Below are positions 1 through 8,772 of a stretch of 64,000 bases of DNA, one piece after another. Positions within the stretch are counted from its first letter, which is position 1. Each line of letters starts with the position of its first letter. This stretch comes from Comamonadaceae bacterium (GTDB taxonomy: Bacteria > Pseudomonadota > Gammaproteobacteria > Burkholderiales > Burkholderiaceae_C): assembly GCA_015999985.1 (NCBI GenBank), contig JAECRA010000008.1, positions 29,070-93,069 on the forward strand, in the 5' to 3' direction. The position numbers and the translations under genes are program-made. Below the pieces are notes generated by a model that did no database searches, was not told the origin of the DNA, and saw nothing but the letters and a program-made list of their open reading frames with translations.

Positions 1-21
1 CGTGAAATTGAAAGAGTCTAG
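1..21 (+). CDS. 3' end of an upstream gene, probably LivH-type permease
   Basis: Only the last six codons (reading REIERV) and a TAG stop are inside the window. The gene ends 9 bases before the LivM-type permease. In branched-chain amino acid importer operons the gene directly before livM is normally the partner permease livH, so this is most likely its end. The identity is inference from position, since too little sequence is visible to test it. Confidence 0.5.
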   Translation, partial: REIERV

Positions 22-30
22 GAGCCAGGC

Positions 31-1077
31 ATGCGTACACGTAGCTACAAGACGTCTTATTCCGACCTGGTGGCGCTCAGCCAATACCAGTCCACCTGGA
101 TCTGGGCCATTGCGGGACTGGTTGTGCTGGCACTCGCCCCCGTGGTGCTTGGCTCACACGGCCTGAGCATCCTGTCCGTCATTTTCGTGATGGGTATCGG
201 CATACTCGGTCTGAATCTTCTGACCGGGGTGACCGGACTGATCTCGCTCGCCCACGCAGGCTTTCTACTGATTGGCGCCTACGCCCAGGCCATTCTCACG
301 ACGGACTATCACCTTCCAGTCTGGCTCGCGGTCTTTGCTTCAGGTCTGGTCGCAGCCATTGCCAGCCTGGTGGTGGGAGTGCCATCGCTGCGCCTGAAGG
401 GCCTGTATCTGGCCATCACCACGCTGGCCTTCACCTTCATCGTGCGGCATGTGGTTCTGTTCGCCGAAGGCCTGACGCGTGGCTCCGAAGGCATGGCTGT
501 CGAGCCTCTTGTCCTCATGGGCTATGCGGTCAAGAGCGACTTGTCATTTTTCTACGTGGCCCTGGCCATGGTGATTCTGTTTGTGGTGCTGACTTTGAAC
601 ATCATGCGTTCACGCATCGGGCGCGCCTGGCTGGCGGTGCGCGACCACGACATCGCCGCGCGCGCCATGGGTATCAGCCTGATGCGATACAAGCTGCTCG
701 CGTTCATGGTCTGCGCCTTCTACACCGGAGTGGCGGGCGCGCTCGTAGCACTTCAAACTCGCTACATCAATGTGGACACCTTCAGCATTCTGGTCAGCAT
801 CGAAGCCTTGGCCATGGTCATCGTGGGCGGACTGGGCCGAGTACACGGCGCACTGCTGGGCACCGCCTTGATTCTGGTGCTGCCAGAACTTCTGAGCTTC
901 GGGTTCTCGCTGGCTGGCGACCGCTTCACGACACTGCTGTCCGATCGCATCTACGAGATCAAAGGGCTTCTCTACGGGGTCGTGATCCTGGCATTTCTCC
1001 GCCTCGAGCCCGAGGGTCTGGCGGGTATCTGGCGCAAGGTCAAACGCTTCTGGGTGCATTGGCCCCTGTCGCAATGA
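31..1077 (+). CDS. livM: Branched-chain amino acid-type ABC transporter permease (LivM family)
   Basis: 348-residue integral membrane protein, the usual LivM length. After a polar N-terminus (about 25 residues) it has eight to ten hydrophobic segments. The family loop GVTGLISLAHAGF is at about residues 66-78, and the cytoplasmic EAA-like segment AWLAVRDHDIAARAMGI, which contacts the ATPases, is at about 199-215. A GGAG ribosome site lies 6 bases before the ATG. The neighbouring binding protein and catabolic genes suggest the importer brings in the substrate of this operon rather than leucine itself. The ATPases (LivG/LivF) are not downstream and probably lie before the window. Confidence 0.9.
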   Translation: MRTRSYKTSYSDLVALSQYQSTWIWAIAGLVVLALAPVVLGSHGLSILSVIFVMGIGILGLNLLTGVTGLISLAHAGFLLIGAYAQAILTTDYHLPVWLAVFASGLVAAIASLVVGVPSLRLKGLYLAITTLAFTFIVRHVVLFAEGLTRGSEGMAVEPLVLMGYAVKSDLSFFYVALAMVILFVVLTLNIMRSRIGRAWLAVRDHDIAARAMGISLMRYKLLAFMVCAFYTGVAGALVALQTRYINVDTFSILVSIEALAMVIVGGLGRVHGALLGTALILVLPELLSFGFSLAGDRFTTLLSDRIYEIKGLLYGVVILAFLRLEPEGLAGIWRKVKRFWVHWPLSQ

Positions 1078-1160
1078 GCCAAGGCTCAGACAAGACAGGG
1101 ATTGTGGTGGCAAGGTACGGAGCCGGAAACAACCCGGCCAGTACAAATTAGGAGACAAGC

Positions 1161-2345
1161 ATGTTGAAGAATCGAAGACTATCTCAGCTCGCAGCCATTG
1201 CCCTGGCGGCAAGCATGGGCACCGCCTTGGCTCAGGATGTGGGCGTGACCGCTACCGAAATTCTCCTGGGTGAAGTCCAACCCATGTCCGGTCCCGCTTC
1301 ATTGATTGGCAAGGCCGGCGCCGCCGGATCCAAGCTGGCGATTGCCGAGATCAATGCCAAGGGTGGCATCAATGGCCGAAAGCTGCGAGCCATCTATGAG
1401 GACGACGGTTATGTTCCAGCGCGTGCAGTGACTGCAGTCAAAAAGCTCATCGACTCCGAAAAAGTATTTGCGCTCACGGGCACCACCGGCAGCTCCCACA
1501 TGGTGGCCATGCTGCCCACCATTGAAGAAGCCAAGATTCCCACCATCGTGCATATGGCACCCAACCCGGCAGTGGTCAGCCCCCGGCGCCCTACGGTCTT
1601 CATGATAGGCCCGGACTACGATCTGGCCGGCTTCGTGCCCATCAATTACATGGTGGAAAAGCTGGGGCAGAAAAGCGGAAAGTTCGGCATCCTCTACCAG
1701 GACGACGACTTCGGCAAGGCCTTGCTGGCCGGCTACCAGAAAGCCGTGAAGCAGCATGGCGTCACCAGCGTGGCAGAGATCCCGTTCAAACGTGGTGCGA
1801 AGGACTTTTCTGCCGAGGTGCTGTCTCTCAAGGAAAAGGGCATCACCGCCGTATACCTGGGCACCTTGACTACCGAGTCCGCCGCGGTCATGGCGGAATT
1901 TCGCCGCTTGGGAATGAAGCCGATTATCGGAACGCTCTGGGCTGGTCAATTGCCTGCCGCGGTCAAACTGGCTGCGCCTTCTGGTTTCGAATACCTGATC
2001 CCGGATTACTACGCGTCCAACTATGACCCGGCGGGCACCAAGCTCATGACTTTGGCCAAGCAGTACCTCAGCGCAGACGACTACGCCAACTTCAACCGTT
2101 ATACGGTCAGTGGGTACGTTGGCACCCAGGTCCTGGCCGAAGGCATACGCCGTTGCGGCTCCAAAGTCACCCGCGTCTGCGTGGTGGAGCAACTGAACAA
2201 GCTCAAGGACTTCAACACCGGCGGCCTCACGGGCCCGGTCTCCTTCGACAACCCCAAAGCACAGGCGGTGTTGCCCATTAAGCTATTCCAGACCGATCCC
2301 AAAAATGCCACTGTCAGGTCTGTGACGGACTTCATCGCTTACTAA
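1161..2345 (+). CDS. ABC transporter periplasmic substrate-binding protein (LivK/HAAT family)
   Basis: 394 residues with a clear Sec signal peptide (MLKNRRLSQLAAIALAASM, cleavage after TALA at about residue 24). It is followed by the type I periplasmic-binding fold typical of branched-chain amino acid and aromatic-acid binding proteins (ILLGEVQPMSGPASLIGKA, NAKGGINGRKL, YEDDGYVPARAV). An AGGAG site is 7 bases upstream of the ATG. It follows the LivM permease by 83 bases and precedes the catabolic genes by 12, so it probably captures the pathway substrate. The ligand cannot be read from sequence; family members bind amino acids, amides, aromatic acids and short acyl acids. Confidence 0.9.
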   Translation: MLKNRRLSQLAAIALAASMGTALAQDVGVTATEILLGEVQPMSGPASLIGKAGAAGSKLAIAEINAKGGINGRKLRAIYEDDGYVPARAVTAVKKLIDSEKVFALTGTTGSSHMVAMLPTIEEAKIPTIVHMAPNPAVVSPRRPTVFMIGPDYDLAGFVPINYMVEKLGQKSGKFGILYQDDDFGKALLAGYQKAVKQHGVTSVAEIPFKRGAKDFSAEVLSLKEKGITAVYLGTLTTESAAVMAEFRRLGMKPIIGTLWAGQLPAAVKLAAPSGFEYLIPDYYASNYDPAGTKLMTLAKQYLSADDYANFNRYTVSGYVGTQVLAEGIRRCGSKVTRVCVVEQLNKLKDFNTGGLTGPVSFDNPKAQAVLPIKLFQTDPKNATVRSVTDFIAY

Positions 2346-2357
2346 ACCGCCAACAAT

Positions 2358-3293
2358 ATGTCGAAAGTTTCTCCATCTTCTTCCTCTGCCGGATCCGAGC
2401 GTTATCGCTCAGTGTTCCGGGCTGACCTGTTTGCAGGCCAGACCGTCGTGGTCACGGGCGGCGGAAGCGGCCTGGGCCGCTGCACCGCCCATGAGCTCGC
2501 CAGTCTGGGCGCGGGATTGGCCTTGGTAGGGCGAAAAATGGAGAAGCTGGAGGCCGTCCGCGCTGAATTGACGCAGGCCTACCCAGAAGCCGCAGCACGC
2601 GTGACATGTCATAGCTGCGACATCCGGGATGAAGAGGCTGTGCGCCAGACCGTGGCAGATATCGTGGCCGCCCATGGCGCCATTCACGGCCTGTTCAACT
2701 GCGCGGGCGGACAGTACCCGGCTTCATTGCGCGACATCAGCCTAAAGGGCTGGGATGCCGTCGTTCGGAACAACCTGCACGGCACCTTCCTCTTCTCGCG
2801 CGAATGCTATGTGCAATGGATGGAGCAGCACGGTGGCAGCATCGTCAACATCCTGGCCGACATATGGGGTGGACTTCCCGGCATGGGGCATTCAGGCGCA
2901 GCGCGTGGGGGAGTGCTGACGCTGACAGAGACGGCCGCCTGCGAGTGGGGACATGCAGGCGTGCGCGTCAATGCGGTCGCCCCTGGCTGGATTGCATCAG
3001 CGGGCATCGACACTTATGACGACAGCTACCAGGAGCTTCTGCGCGGCCTGCGCTCCAAGGTTCCACTGCAAAGATTCGGCACGGAGTCCGAGCTGTCTTC
3101 TGCCGTGGTGTACCTGCTTTCACCTGCGGCCGGATTCATCAGCGGCGCCGTGATGCGGGTCGATGGCGGGGTACCCACCGCACGCCATACCTGGAACCTG
3201 GAGCCCGCTCGGCAGGACTTTACCTACAACGGGTTCCCCCTGTATGAGCCTCCCCAGGCTCTCGCGAAGACCAAACCCGGAGCATCATCTTGA
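2358..3293 (+). CDS. SDR family oxidoreductase, PECR/DECR-like enoyl-CoA reductase
   Basis: 311-residue Rossmann-fold short-chain dehydrogenase. The nucleotide motif TGGGSGLG is at about residues 33-40 and NCAGG at about 114. The classical catalytic Tyr-x3-Lys is absent; the aligned stretch reads HSGAARGGVLTLTETAA, as in peroxisomal trans-2-enoyl-CoA and 2,4-dienoyl-CoA reductases. The C-terminal part (RFG-x-ESELSSAVVYLLSPAAGFISG) also fits that subgroup. The pathway context suggests reduction of an unsaturated acyl-CoA; AtuB/AtuG of terpene catabolism are the obvious analogues. Its stop overlaps the TTG start of the next gene. The exact substrate is unknown. Confidence 0.85.
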   Translation: MSKVSPSSSSAGSERYRSVFRADLFAGQTVVVTGGGSGLGRCTAHELASLGAGLALVGRKMEKLEAVRAELTQAYPEAAARVTCHSCDIRDEEAVRQTVADIVAAHGAIHGLFNCAGGQYPASLRDISLKGWDAVVRNNLHGTFLFSRECYVQWMEQHGGSIVNILADIWGGLPGMGHSGAARGGVLTLTETAACEWGHAGVRVNAVAPGWIASAGIDTYDDSYQELLRGLRSKVPLQRFGTESELSSAVVYLLSPAAGFISGAVMRVDGGVPTARHTWNLEPARQDFTYNGFPLYEPPQALAKTKPGASS

Positions 3294-4081
3294 GCACTGA
3301 TCTTCCGAATGTTCTGGTGGAACGTAAAGGCCTGGCCTGCTACGTAACCATTGACCGTGCCTCAGAGCACAACACCATGACGGACAGCGTCATGAACGAA
3401 TTGCGCCAAGCCCTGCTCGACGCAGAAGCGATGGAAGGCGTTCGTGCCATCGTATTGACAGGCGCTGGTACTCAGACCTTCTGCGCTGGCGGCAAGCTGA
3501 AGCCGGGCGCCGACGGCTCCCCTTTCGCACTGGATCCTGGCCGGTTCGATAACCCCATTGCCGAGCTGTTCCGGGCCATGGACCGTTGCAATCTTCCCAT
3601 CATCGCGCGCGTCAACGGCAGTGCCTTTGGCGGCGGCGTAGGCCTGATCTGCGCGTGCGACTTCGCCATTGGCGTGGACAGCGCCAAGTTCGGAACCACA
3701 GAAGCCCGTGTGGGCGTGTTTCCCATGATGATTCTGCCGCTGCTCATGCGCGTCATACCACGCCGGCGTCTGCAAGAAATGTGCTTCCTGGCCGAGCGCT
3801 TCCCTGCCAGCCAGGCAGTGGACTTCGGCATTCTGGGCCAGGCTGTCCCTGCTGCCGAACTGGACGCCGCGATAGACGCCCTTTTGACCAAACTCTCCGC
3901 CAACTCCCCTGTGGCGCTACGCATGGGCCGGCGCGCCTTTTCGGCCATGAACGACATGAGTCTGAACGAAGCGCTCAATCTCGCGCAGATGGTACTGCCA
4001 GTGATGTCGCAAAGTGAAGACGCAAGAGAAGGCATGCGCGCCTTCAGCGAGAAGCGTGCTCCCAACTGGATCAACCGGTGA
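3290..4081 (+). CDS. Enoyl-CoA hydratase/isomerase family protein (AtuE-like)
   Basis: 263-residue crotonase-fold protein starting at TTG and overlapping the SDR stop as TTGA, which suggests translational coupling. The oxyanion-hole motif GTQTFCAGGKL is at about 56-66 and NGSAFGGGVGLICACDF at about 106-122. The first catalytic Glu of classical hydratases is Gly here (GGGVG); the second is kept (TTEARVGVFP). It ends in the AFSEKRAPNWINR tail common in hydratases of Atu/Liu-type operons. In the Atu pathway this position would be isohexenylglutaconyl-CoA hydratase (AtuE); assigning that reaction here is inference. Confidence 0.85.
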   Translation: MSTDLPNVLVERKGLACYVTIDRASEHNTMTDSVMNELRQALLDAEAMEGVRAIVLTGAGTQTFCAGGKLKPGADGSPFALDPGRFDNPIAELFRAMDRCNLPIIARVNGSAFGGGVGLICACDFAIGVDSAKFGTTEARVGVFPMMILPLLMRVIPRRRLQEMCFLAERFPASQAVDFGILGQAVPAAELDAAIDALLTKLSANSPVALRMGRRAFSAMNDMSLNEALNLAQMVLPVMSQSEDAREGMRAFSEKRAPNWINR

Positions 4082-4094
4082 ACCTGGAAACGAC

Positions 4095-5927
4095 ATGGCT
4101 GCCACCTCCTCATCTTCTCCTCGCCGGACGCGAGCTCTGCGCATCGGCTGTGCCAGCGGCTTCTGGGGCGACTCCGAAGCAGGCGCTTCGCAATTGGTGC
4201 ACAGTGGCCAGATCGACTACCTGGTGTTCGACTATCTGGCGGAGATCACCATGTCCCTGCTGGCACGGGCACGCGCCAAGTCACCGGATGCCGGATACGC
4301 CCCTGACTTCGTGAAGGTGATCTCCAGGCTCGCGCCCGAAATCAAGGCCCAGGGTATCCGCGTCGTAGCCAATGCAGGAGGGGTCAATCCCCGCGCTTGT
4401 GCCGATGCACTGGCCACAGCTCTCAAAGCCCAAGGCCTCGCCATGCACATCGCCGTGGTAGAGGGGGACGATCTGAGCGATCAGGTGCCTTCACTGCGCA
4501 GTGAAGGCACACGGGAAATGTTCACCCAGGAATCCATGCCCTCGGCTTTCCTCAGTGTGAATGCCTATCTTGGCGCACAGCCTATCGCCGCTGCGCTCGA
4601 CGCCGGCGCGCAAGTGGTCATCACAGGCCGCGTGGTCGATAGTGCGGTCACGTTGGGGCCCCTGGTGCATGAGTTCGGTTGGGCCTGGAACGATTGGGAC
4701 AAACTTTCCACCGGAAGCTTGGCGGGGCATGTCATTGAATGCGGCACCCAGTGCACCGGAGGACTGTTCACCGATTGGCGTCGCGTGCCCGGCTGGGATG
4801 ACATGGGTTTTCCGATTGCCGAATGTGACGCAGACGGCGCCAGCTTCGTTCTCACCAAACCAGCCCATACGGGCGGCCTGGTGGAGCCCGCCACCATCGC
4901 AGAGCAGATCGTCTATGAAATTGCCGATCCATGCCACTACCTTCTTCCTGATGTGACGTGCGACTTCAGTCAGGTTCGTTTGGCGCAAGAGGGCCCGGAC
5001 CGTGTGCGCGTCAGGGGGGCTCGGGGCAAGCCGGCGCCGTCGACGTACAAAGTCAGCGCTACCTGGAACGACGGCTGGCGAGTGCTGGGCACCTTGATGA
5101 TCGGTGGCCGTGATGCAGCCGACAAGGCCCGCCGCGTGGGAGAGTCCATCTTGATGCGGTGCTCTCGTTTGCTGGCCGAGCGAGGTATCTCCGGCTTCAC
5201 CGAAACCAGCCTGGAGGCGCTTGGATCGGAAGCCACCTACGGCCCGCATGCGCGCACAGGCGATGTCCGAGAAGTCGTGCTCAAGATTGCTGCCAAGCAC
5301 CCCCAACGCGAGGCAGTGGAGTTGCTGGCGCGCGAATTCGCACCTTCTGCCACCGCCATGGCGCAAGGCATTACCGGTTTCGCAGCGGGCAGGCCCAGCC
5401 CTTCGCCTGTGGTGCGTCTGTTCTCGTTCCTGATTGCACAAGACCGGGTCACACCCTGCATTCAGCTTGATGCAACGACTCTGCCTTTCGAATCGTCGCG
5501 CCTTGGCCAGTCCTCCGATGCAAAGTCACCCGAAGGCACCGAAGCCTGCAGCGGAGCCGTTGACTCGGCAGCGGTCAGCCAGTCCACCGCCCGCGTGCCT
5601 CTGCTCAAGTTGGCCCATGGCCGCAGTGGAGACAAGGGCGACACTTCCAACATCGGTATCGTGGCGCGATCTGATGCGGCGTTCGCAGAACTCAAGCGCG
5701 TGTTGACAGAAGACGTTGTGCGGAGCTACTTCGACCATGTCACCCAGGAGCCGGTCCGCAGATACGAGCTACCCGGTTTCAATGCTCTTAATTTTGTACT
5801 CCAAAAAGCCCTGGGTGGAGGTGGGGTCGCATCCCTTCGCTACGACCCGCAAGGTAAGGCATTTGCGCAAATGCTGTTGGACCTGGAAGTCGAAGTTGAC
5901 GCTTCTGTGCTGGACACTTTGCCATGA
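4095..5927 (+). CDS. AtuA family protein (acyclic terpene utilisation, DUF1446 plus AtuA-like C-terminal domain)
   Basis: About 610 residues. An open frame continues upstream to 4014, but the ATG at 4095 has a GGA-rich site 6-8 bases before it and avoids a long overlap with the hydratase gene. The N-terminal DUF1446 domain begins RIGCASGFWGDS, with DYLVFDYLAEITMSLLARA and VVANAGGVNPRACADAL following. A C-terminal domain of about 110 residues contains KLAHGRSGDKGDTSNIGIVAR and ALGGGGVASLRYDPQGK. AtuA is required for citronellol/geraniol growth in Pseudomonas, but its reaction is not established. The stop overlaps the TetR start (ATGA). A second family member lies at 42035-43810. Confidence 0.88.
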   Translation: MAATSSSSPRRTRALRIGCASGFWGDSEAGASQLVHSGQIDYLVFDYLAEITMSLLARARAKSPDAGYAPDFVKVISRLAPEIKAQGIRVVANAGGVNPRACADALATALKAQGLAMHIAVVEGDDLSDQVPSLRSEGTREMFTQESMPSAFLSVNAYLGAQPIAAALDAGAQVVITGRVVDSAVTLGPLVHEFGWAWNDWDKLSTGSLAGHVIECGTQCTGGLFTDWRRVPGWDDMGFPIAECDADGASFVLTKPAHTGGLVEPATIAEQIVYEIADPCHYLLPDVTCDFSQVRLAQEGPDRVRVRGARGKPAPSTYKVSATWNDGWRVLGTLMIGGRDAADKARRVGESILMRCSRLLAERGISGFTETSLEALGSEATYGPHARTGDVREVVLKIAAKHPQREAVELLAREFAPSATAMAQGITGFAAGRPSPSPVVRLFSFLIAQDRVTPCIQLDATTLPFESSRLGQSSDAKSPEGTEACSGAVDSAAVSQSTARVPLLKLAHGRSGDKGDTSNIGIVARSDAAFAELKRVLTEDVVRSYFDHVTQEPVRRYELPGFNALNFVLQKALGGGGVASLRYDPQGKAFAQMLLDLEVEVDASVLDTLP

Positions 5928-6790
5928 CCCTATCAAAACAAACGTCTCCAACTACAGCTGCAAACGCCAAAGCGCCTGCTGACTTTGCCCAACCCGCTGG
6001 CGCATTGACACCGCGCCGTATGCGACGCGCCGCAGAAATCCTGGTGGCGGCAAGAGACGTATTTCTGGAGAAAGGCTTTGATCGCTCATCCGTGGGTGAG
6101 ATAGCAGCCAAAGTAGGCGTGGTGGAAGGCTTGGTCTACTCCTACTATCCATCCAAGCGCGATCTTCTGAACGCCGTGCTGCGCGGCATGTACGAGCCCC
6201 TGATCGCGGACCTGGAAGACAAGTTTTCCCGCCTGCAAGGCGTGCGCAGCCGTATGCGCTTTCTCATATGGCGCCACCTGCGTGTGTATGTGGAAGAGCC
6301 CAACCTCTCTCGGCTGGTGCTGCATGAGGTGAGAACAGGCCCCGAATACTTCCAGTCTGTGCTGCACGACTTGCACGTGCGCTACACCGCATTTTTGCTG
6401 CGCACCGTGGAGGAAGGTATTGCTCACGGCGAGTTGCCGCCAGACACCGATGTTGAGCTGCTTCGCTCCATGGTCTACGGAGGTATTGAACACCGCATGT
6501 GGGGCACCCTGTTCGGGCGCGGCACCGTTGATGTGGAAGCCATGGCCGACCGCTACACCGCCATGGTGCTGGGCTCTGTACTGACTGGCAGCAGTGCGCA
6601 GGCCCCGGCGCCGGTGTTAGCCCCGGCAGCGACTTCCACTGAAAGAACCCACCTTGGCCAGGTACTGAATGAGGTGCGCGCGCGCCTGGACCAGATAGAG
6701 CAGGCTGTCATGGCCTCACCTGAAACTTCATCTGTACCCCTCAAGGCAGACAAGCCCAAAGCTCGCCTCGGCAAGAAAGCAAGCCAATGA
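5924..6790 (+). CDS. TetR/AcrR family transcriptional regulator
   Basis: 288 residues. The N-terminal helix-turn-helix is typical (RRMRRAAEILVAARDVFLEKGFDRSSVGEIAAKVGV, then YSYYPSKRDLLNAVL). At 288 residues it is longer than the usual 190-220. The excess is a C-terminal segment rich in Ala/Pro followed by a short helical stretch (LGQVLNEVRARLDQIEQAV) and a Lys-rich tail. It sits inside the operon, overlapping the genes on both sides by ATGA, so it is probably co-expressed and autoregulates the cluster, as AtuR does in Pseudomonas. The effector is probably an acyl-CoA of the pathway (inference). Confidence 0.9.
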   Translation: MTLSKQTSPTTAANAKAPADFAQPAGALTPRRMRRAAEILVAARDVFLEKGFDRSSVGEIAAKVGVVEGLVYSYYPSKRDLLNAVLRGMYEPLIADLEDKFSRLQGVRSRMRFLIWRHLRVYVEEPNLSRLVLHEVRTGPEYFQSVLHDLHVRYTAFLLRTVEEGIAHGELPPDTDVELLRSMVYGGIEHRMWGTLFGRGTVDVEAMADRYTAMVLGSVLTGSSAQAPAPVLAPAATSTERTHLGQVLNEVRARLDQIEQAVMASPETSSVPLKADKPKARLGKKASQ

Positions 6791-8256
6791 CCATCCGAAA
6801 ACTGTTCATCGCGAACCGCGCAGAAATTGCGCTGCGGATCACCCGAACTGCTCAGCGCATGGGCATAGAAACGGTGGTGCCATGGCACGAAAAGGACCGA
6901 CACGGCCCTGCGCTCAAAGTCGCTGACGAGACGATAGAGCTGCATGGCGAGCCTCCAGTGTCTGCATGGCTGAATGGCCCTGCACTCATTCGCGCTGCCC
7001 TGGAAAGCGGCTGTGACGCCATTCATCCTGGCTACGGCTTTCTTTCCGAGAATGGTGGCTTCGCTCAAGCCGTGGCCGATGCAGGCCTGACGTTTGTCGG
7101 ACCGTCAGCGGAGGCCATCAGACTGATGGGCGACAAGATCACAGCACGCAGGTTTGCCCAACTCCATGACGTACCGGTCACTCCGTCCGCCGACGAAGCG
7201 GATGAACCTGAGAGCTTTGCCCAGCGGGCTGCGGCCGTGGGTTTCCCCCTGTTGGTGAAGGGCGCTGCTGGCGGCGGCGGCAAAGGCATGCAGATCGTGC
7301 GCAACGCTGAAGCGCTTGCCCAGGCCATCGCGGTAGCGCGTGCCGAGAGTGAAAGGTATTTTGGCGACGGACGCTTGCTGGCGGAGCGCTTTGTCGAACA
7401 GCCGCGTCATATTGAAGTTCAGGTCTTCGGCGATTCCCACGGGCAGGTCATCCATCTGGGTGAGCGCGAATGCTCCATCCAGCGGCGCTTTCAGAAGCTC
7501 ATAGAGGAAAGCCCGGCACCCACACTCGCGCCGGAGCTCCGGCAACGCATCTGCGACGCTGCGGTACGTCTTGCCAGCGCCGCGGGCTATGTCAATGCCG
7601 GCACGGTGGAATGCATCGTCTCCCCCGGCGGCGAGTTCTTCTTCCTCGAAATGAACACGCGCCTTCAGGTCGAGCACCCTGTCACCGAGATGGTGACAGG
7701 CCTTGATCTCGTCGAATGGCAGTTGCGCGTCGCGCAAGGCGAACCACTGCCGCTCAAGCAGGAGCAAGTGCGCTGGCACGGCAGCGCCATCGAATGCCGA
7801 GTGCTCGCTGAAGATGCAGACGCAGGTTTTGTCCCTGACACCGGTCAGGTACTCATGCTGGGAGAGCCGCAGGGGCCTGGCATCCGCTTTGACAACGGTG
7901 TCACACAGGGCGCCAAAGTGACCGCTGATTTTGATTCCATGCTTGCCAAGCTGATTGCACACGCGGCCACCCGTGATCTGGCCATCGCTCGCCTGCGCCA
8001 GGCGCTGCGGGACACCTTGATGCTGGGCGTTACGGTCAACACGGATTTCCTGGGACGGGTACTGGCGCACCCTGCATTCCAGTCCGGCGCCACCGACACA
8101 GGCTTTCTGGAGCGGCACAAGACAGAGCTTCGTCCTCGCGAGTGGACGGACGACGAACGTCGCACACTGCTGGCGGTAGCCGCCTCGGCCAGCCGGGAAA
8201 GTCACCAGACCGATCTGCCGCAGGTATTCGCGGCCATGGGTGCCTGGCGCAATTGA
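6787..8256 (+). CDS. Biotin carboxylase subunit of an acyl-CoA carboxylase
   Basis: 489 residues covering only the biotin carboxylase module: N-terminal KLFIANRAEIALRI, ATP-grasp P-loop KGAAGGGGKGMQIVRN at about 158-173, and the catalytic signature EMNTRLQVEHPVTEMVTG at about 288-305. It carboxylates the biotin on the carrier encoded next, using ATP and bicarbonate. The related MCC and GCC alpha subunits (about 650 residues) contain carrier and BT domains in the same chain; here the chain stops at a TGA and the carrier follows in the same reading frame 24 bases later. It overlaps the TetR gene by ATGA. Best guess: alpha-N part of a geranyl- or methylcrotonyl-CoA-type carboxylase. Confidence 0.92.
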   Translation: MTIRKLFIANRAEIALRITRTAQRMGIETVVPWHEKDRHGPALKVADETIELHGEPPVSAWLNGPALIRAALESGCDAIHPGYGFLSENGGFAQAVADAGLTFVGPSAEAIRLMGDKITARRFAQLHDVPVTPSADEADEPESFAQRAAAVGFPLLVKGAAGGGGKGMQIVRNAEALAQAIAVARAESERYFGDGRLLAERFVEQPRHIEVQVFGDSHGQVIHLGERECSIQRRFQKLIEESPAPTLAPELRQRICDAAVRLASAAGYVNAGTVECIVSPGGEFFFLEMNTRLQVEHPVTEMVTGLDLVEWQLRVAQGEPLPLKQEQVRWHGSAIECRVLAEDADAGFVPDTGQVLMLGEPQGPGIRFDNGVTQGAKVTADFDSMLAKLIAHAATRDLAIARLRQALRDTLMLGVTVNTDFLGRVLAHPAFQSGATDTGFLERHKTELRPREWTDDERRTLLAVAASASRESHQTDLPQVFAAMGAWRN

Positions 8257-8280
8257 ATCCAAACTTTCGCAGAGAACCTC

Positions 8281-8772
8281 ATGACGACCTTCGTCTTTCA
8301 ATCCGACACCGCCACGCGCCACCAGGTGCACAAGCGAGGCAAGCACATCCAGGTGGACGGCACAGAGGTGCCGGTGCGCGAGCTGGACAGTACGCACTAC
8401 GTCACCAAGAGCGATTCCGGTCCCCTGCATGCGCGGGTGGTCACTCACGGCGACACCATCTACCTTCAGTTGAACGGGCGCAGTTGCACCATAGAACGCA
8501 TTGATCCTGCCCGCGGCAGTAGCGCCGGTGGCGGTGCAAGCCAGGGGGGCGCCACAGCCCCTATGCCCGGGGTCGTCATCAATTGGATTGCCCAACCCGG
8601 CACCCCTGTCAAGTCAGGCGATGCCTTGCTCGTGATCGAAAGCATGAAGCTACAGATGACCATTGAAGCTCCGCACGACGGCACGCTCGCCGAACTGCCT
8701 TTCCAACCGGGACAAACCTTTCAAAGAGGCGCCGTTCTGGCTCGAGTTCACGCCGAGGAGGCCGCCGTATGA
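8281..8772 (+). CDS. Biotin carboxyl carrier subunit (BT-like plus biotinyl domain)
   Basis: 163 residues. Residues 1-75 resemble the BT linker region of MCC-type alpha subunits. A Gly-rich linker spans about 79-92 (GSSAGGGASQGG), and the biotinyl domain runs from about 93. The biotinylated lysine is K123 in VIESMKLQM (ESMKL rather than the commoner EAMKM). It carries carboxybiotin between the biotin carboxylase and the carboxyltransferase encoded on either side. It overlaps the carboxyltransferase gene by ATGA. The ribosome site is weak (AGAGAA), and the gene lies in frame with the preceding biotin carboxylase, separated by a single stop codon. Confidence 0.88.
   Translation: MTTFVFQSDTATRHQVHKRGKHIQVDGTEVPVRELDSTHYVTKSDSGPLHARVVTHGDTIYLQLNGRSCTIERIDPARGSSAGGGASQGGATAPMPGVVINWIAQPGTPVKSGDALLVIESMKLQMTIEAPHDGTLAELPFQPGQTFQRGAVLARVHAEEAAV

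Noticed and set aside
4014..4094. Longer AtuA-like reading with 27 extra residues
   Set aside because: It would overlap the preceding hydratase gene by 68 bases; the ATG at 4095 has a ribosome site and gives the family N-terminus.
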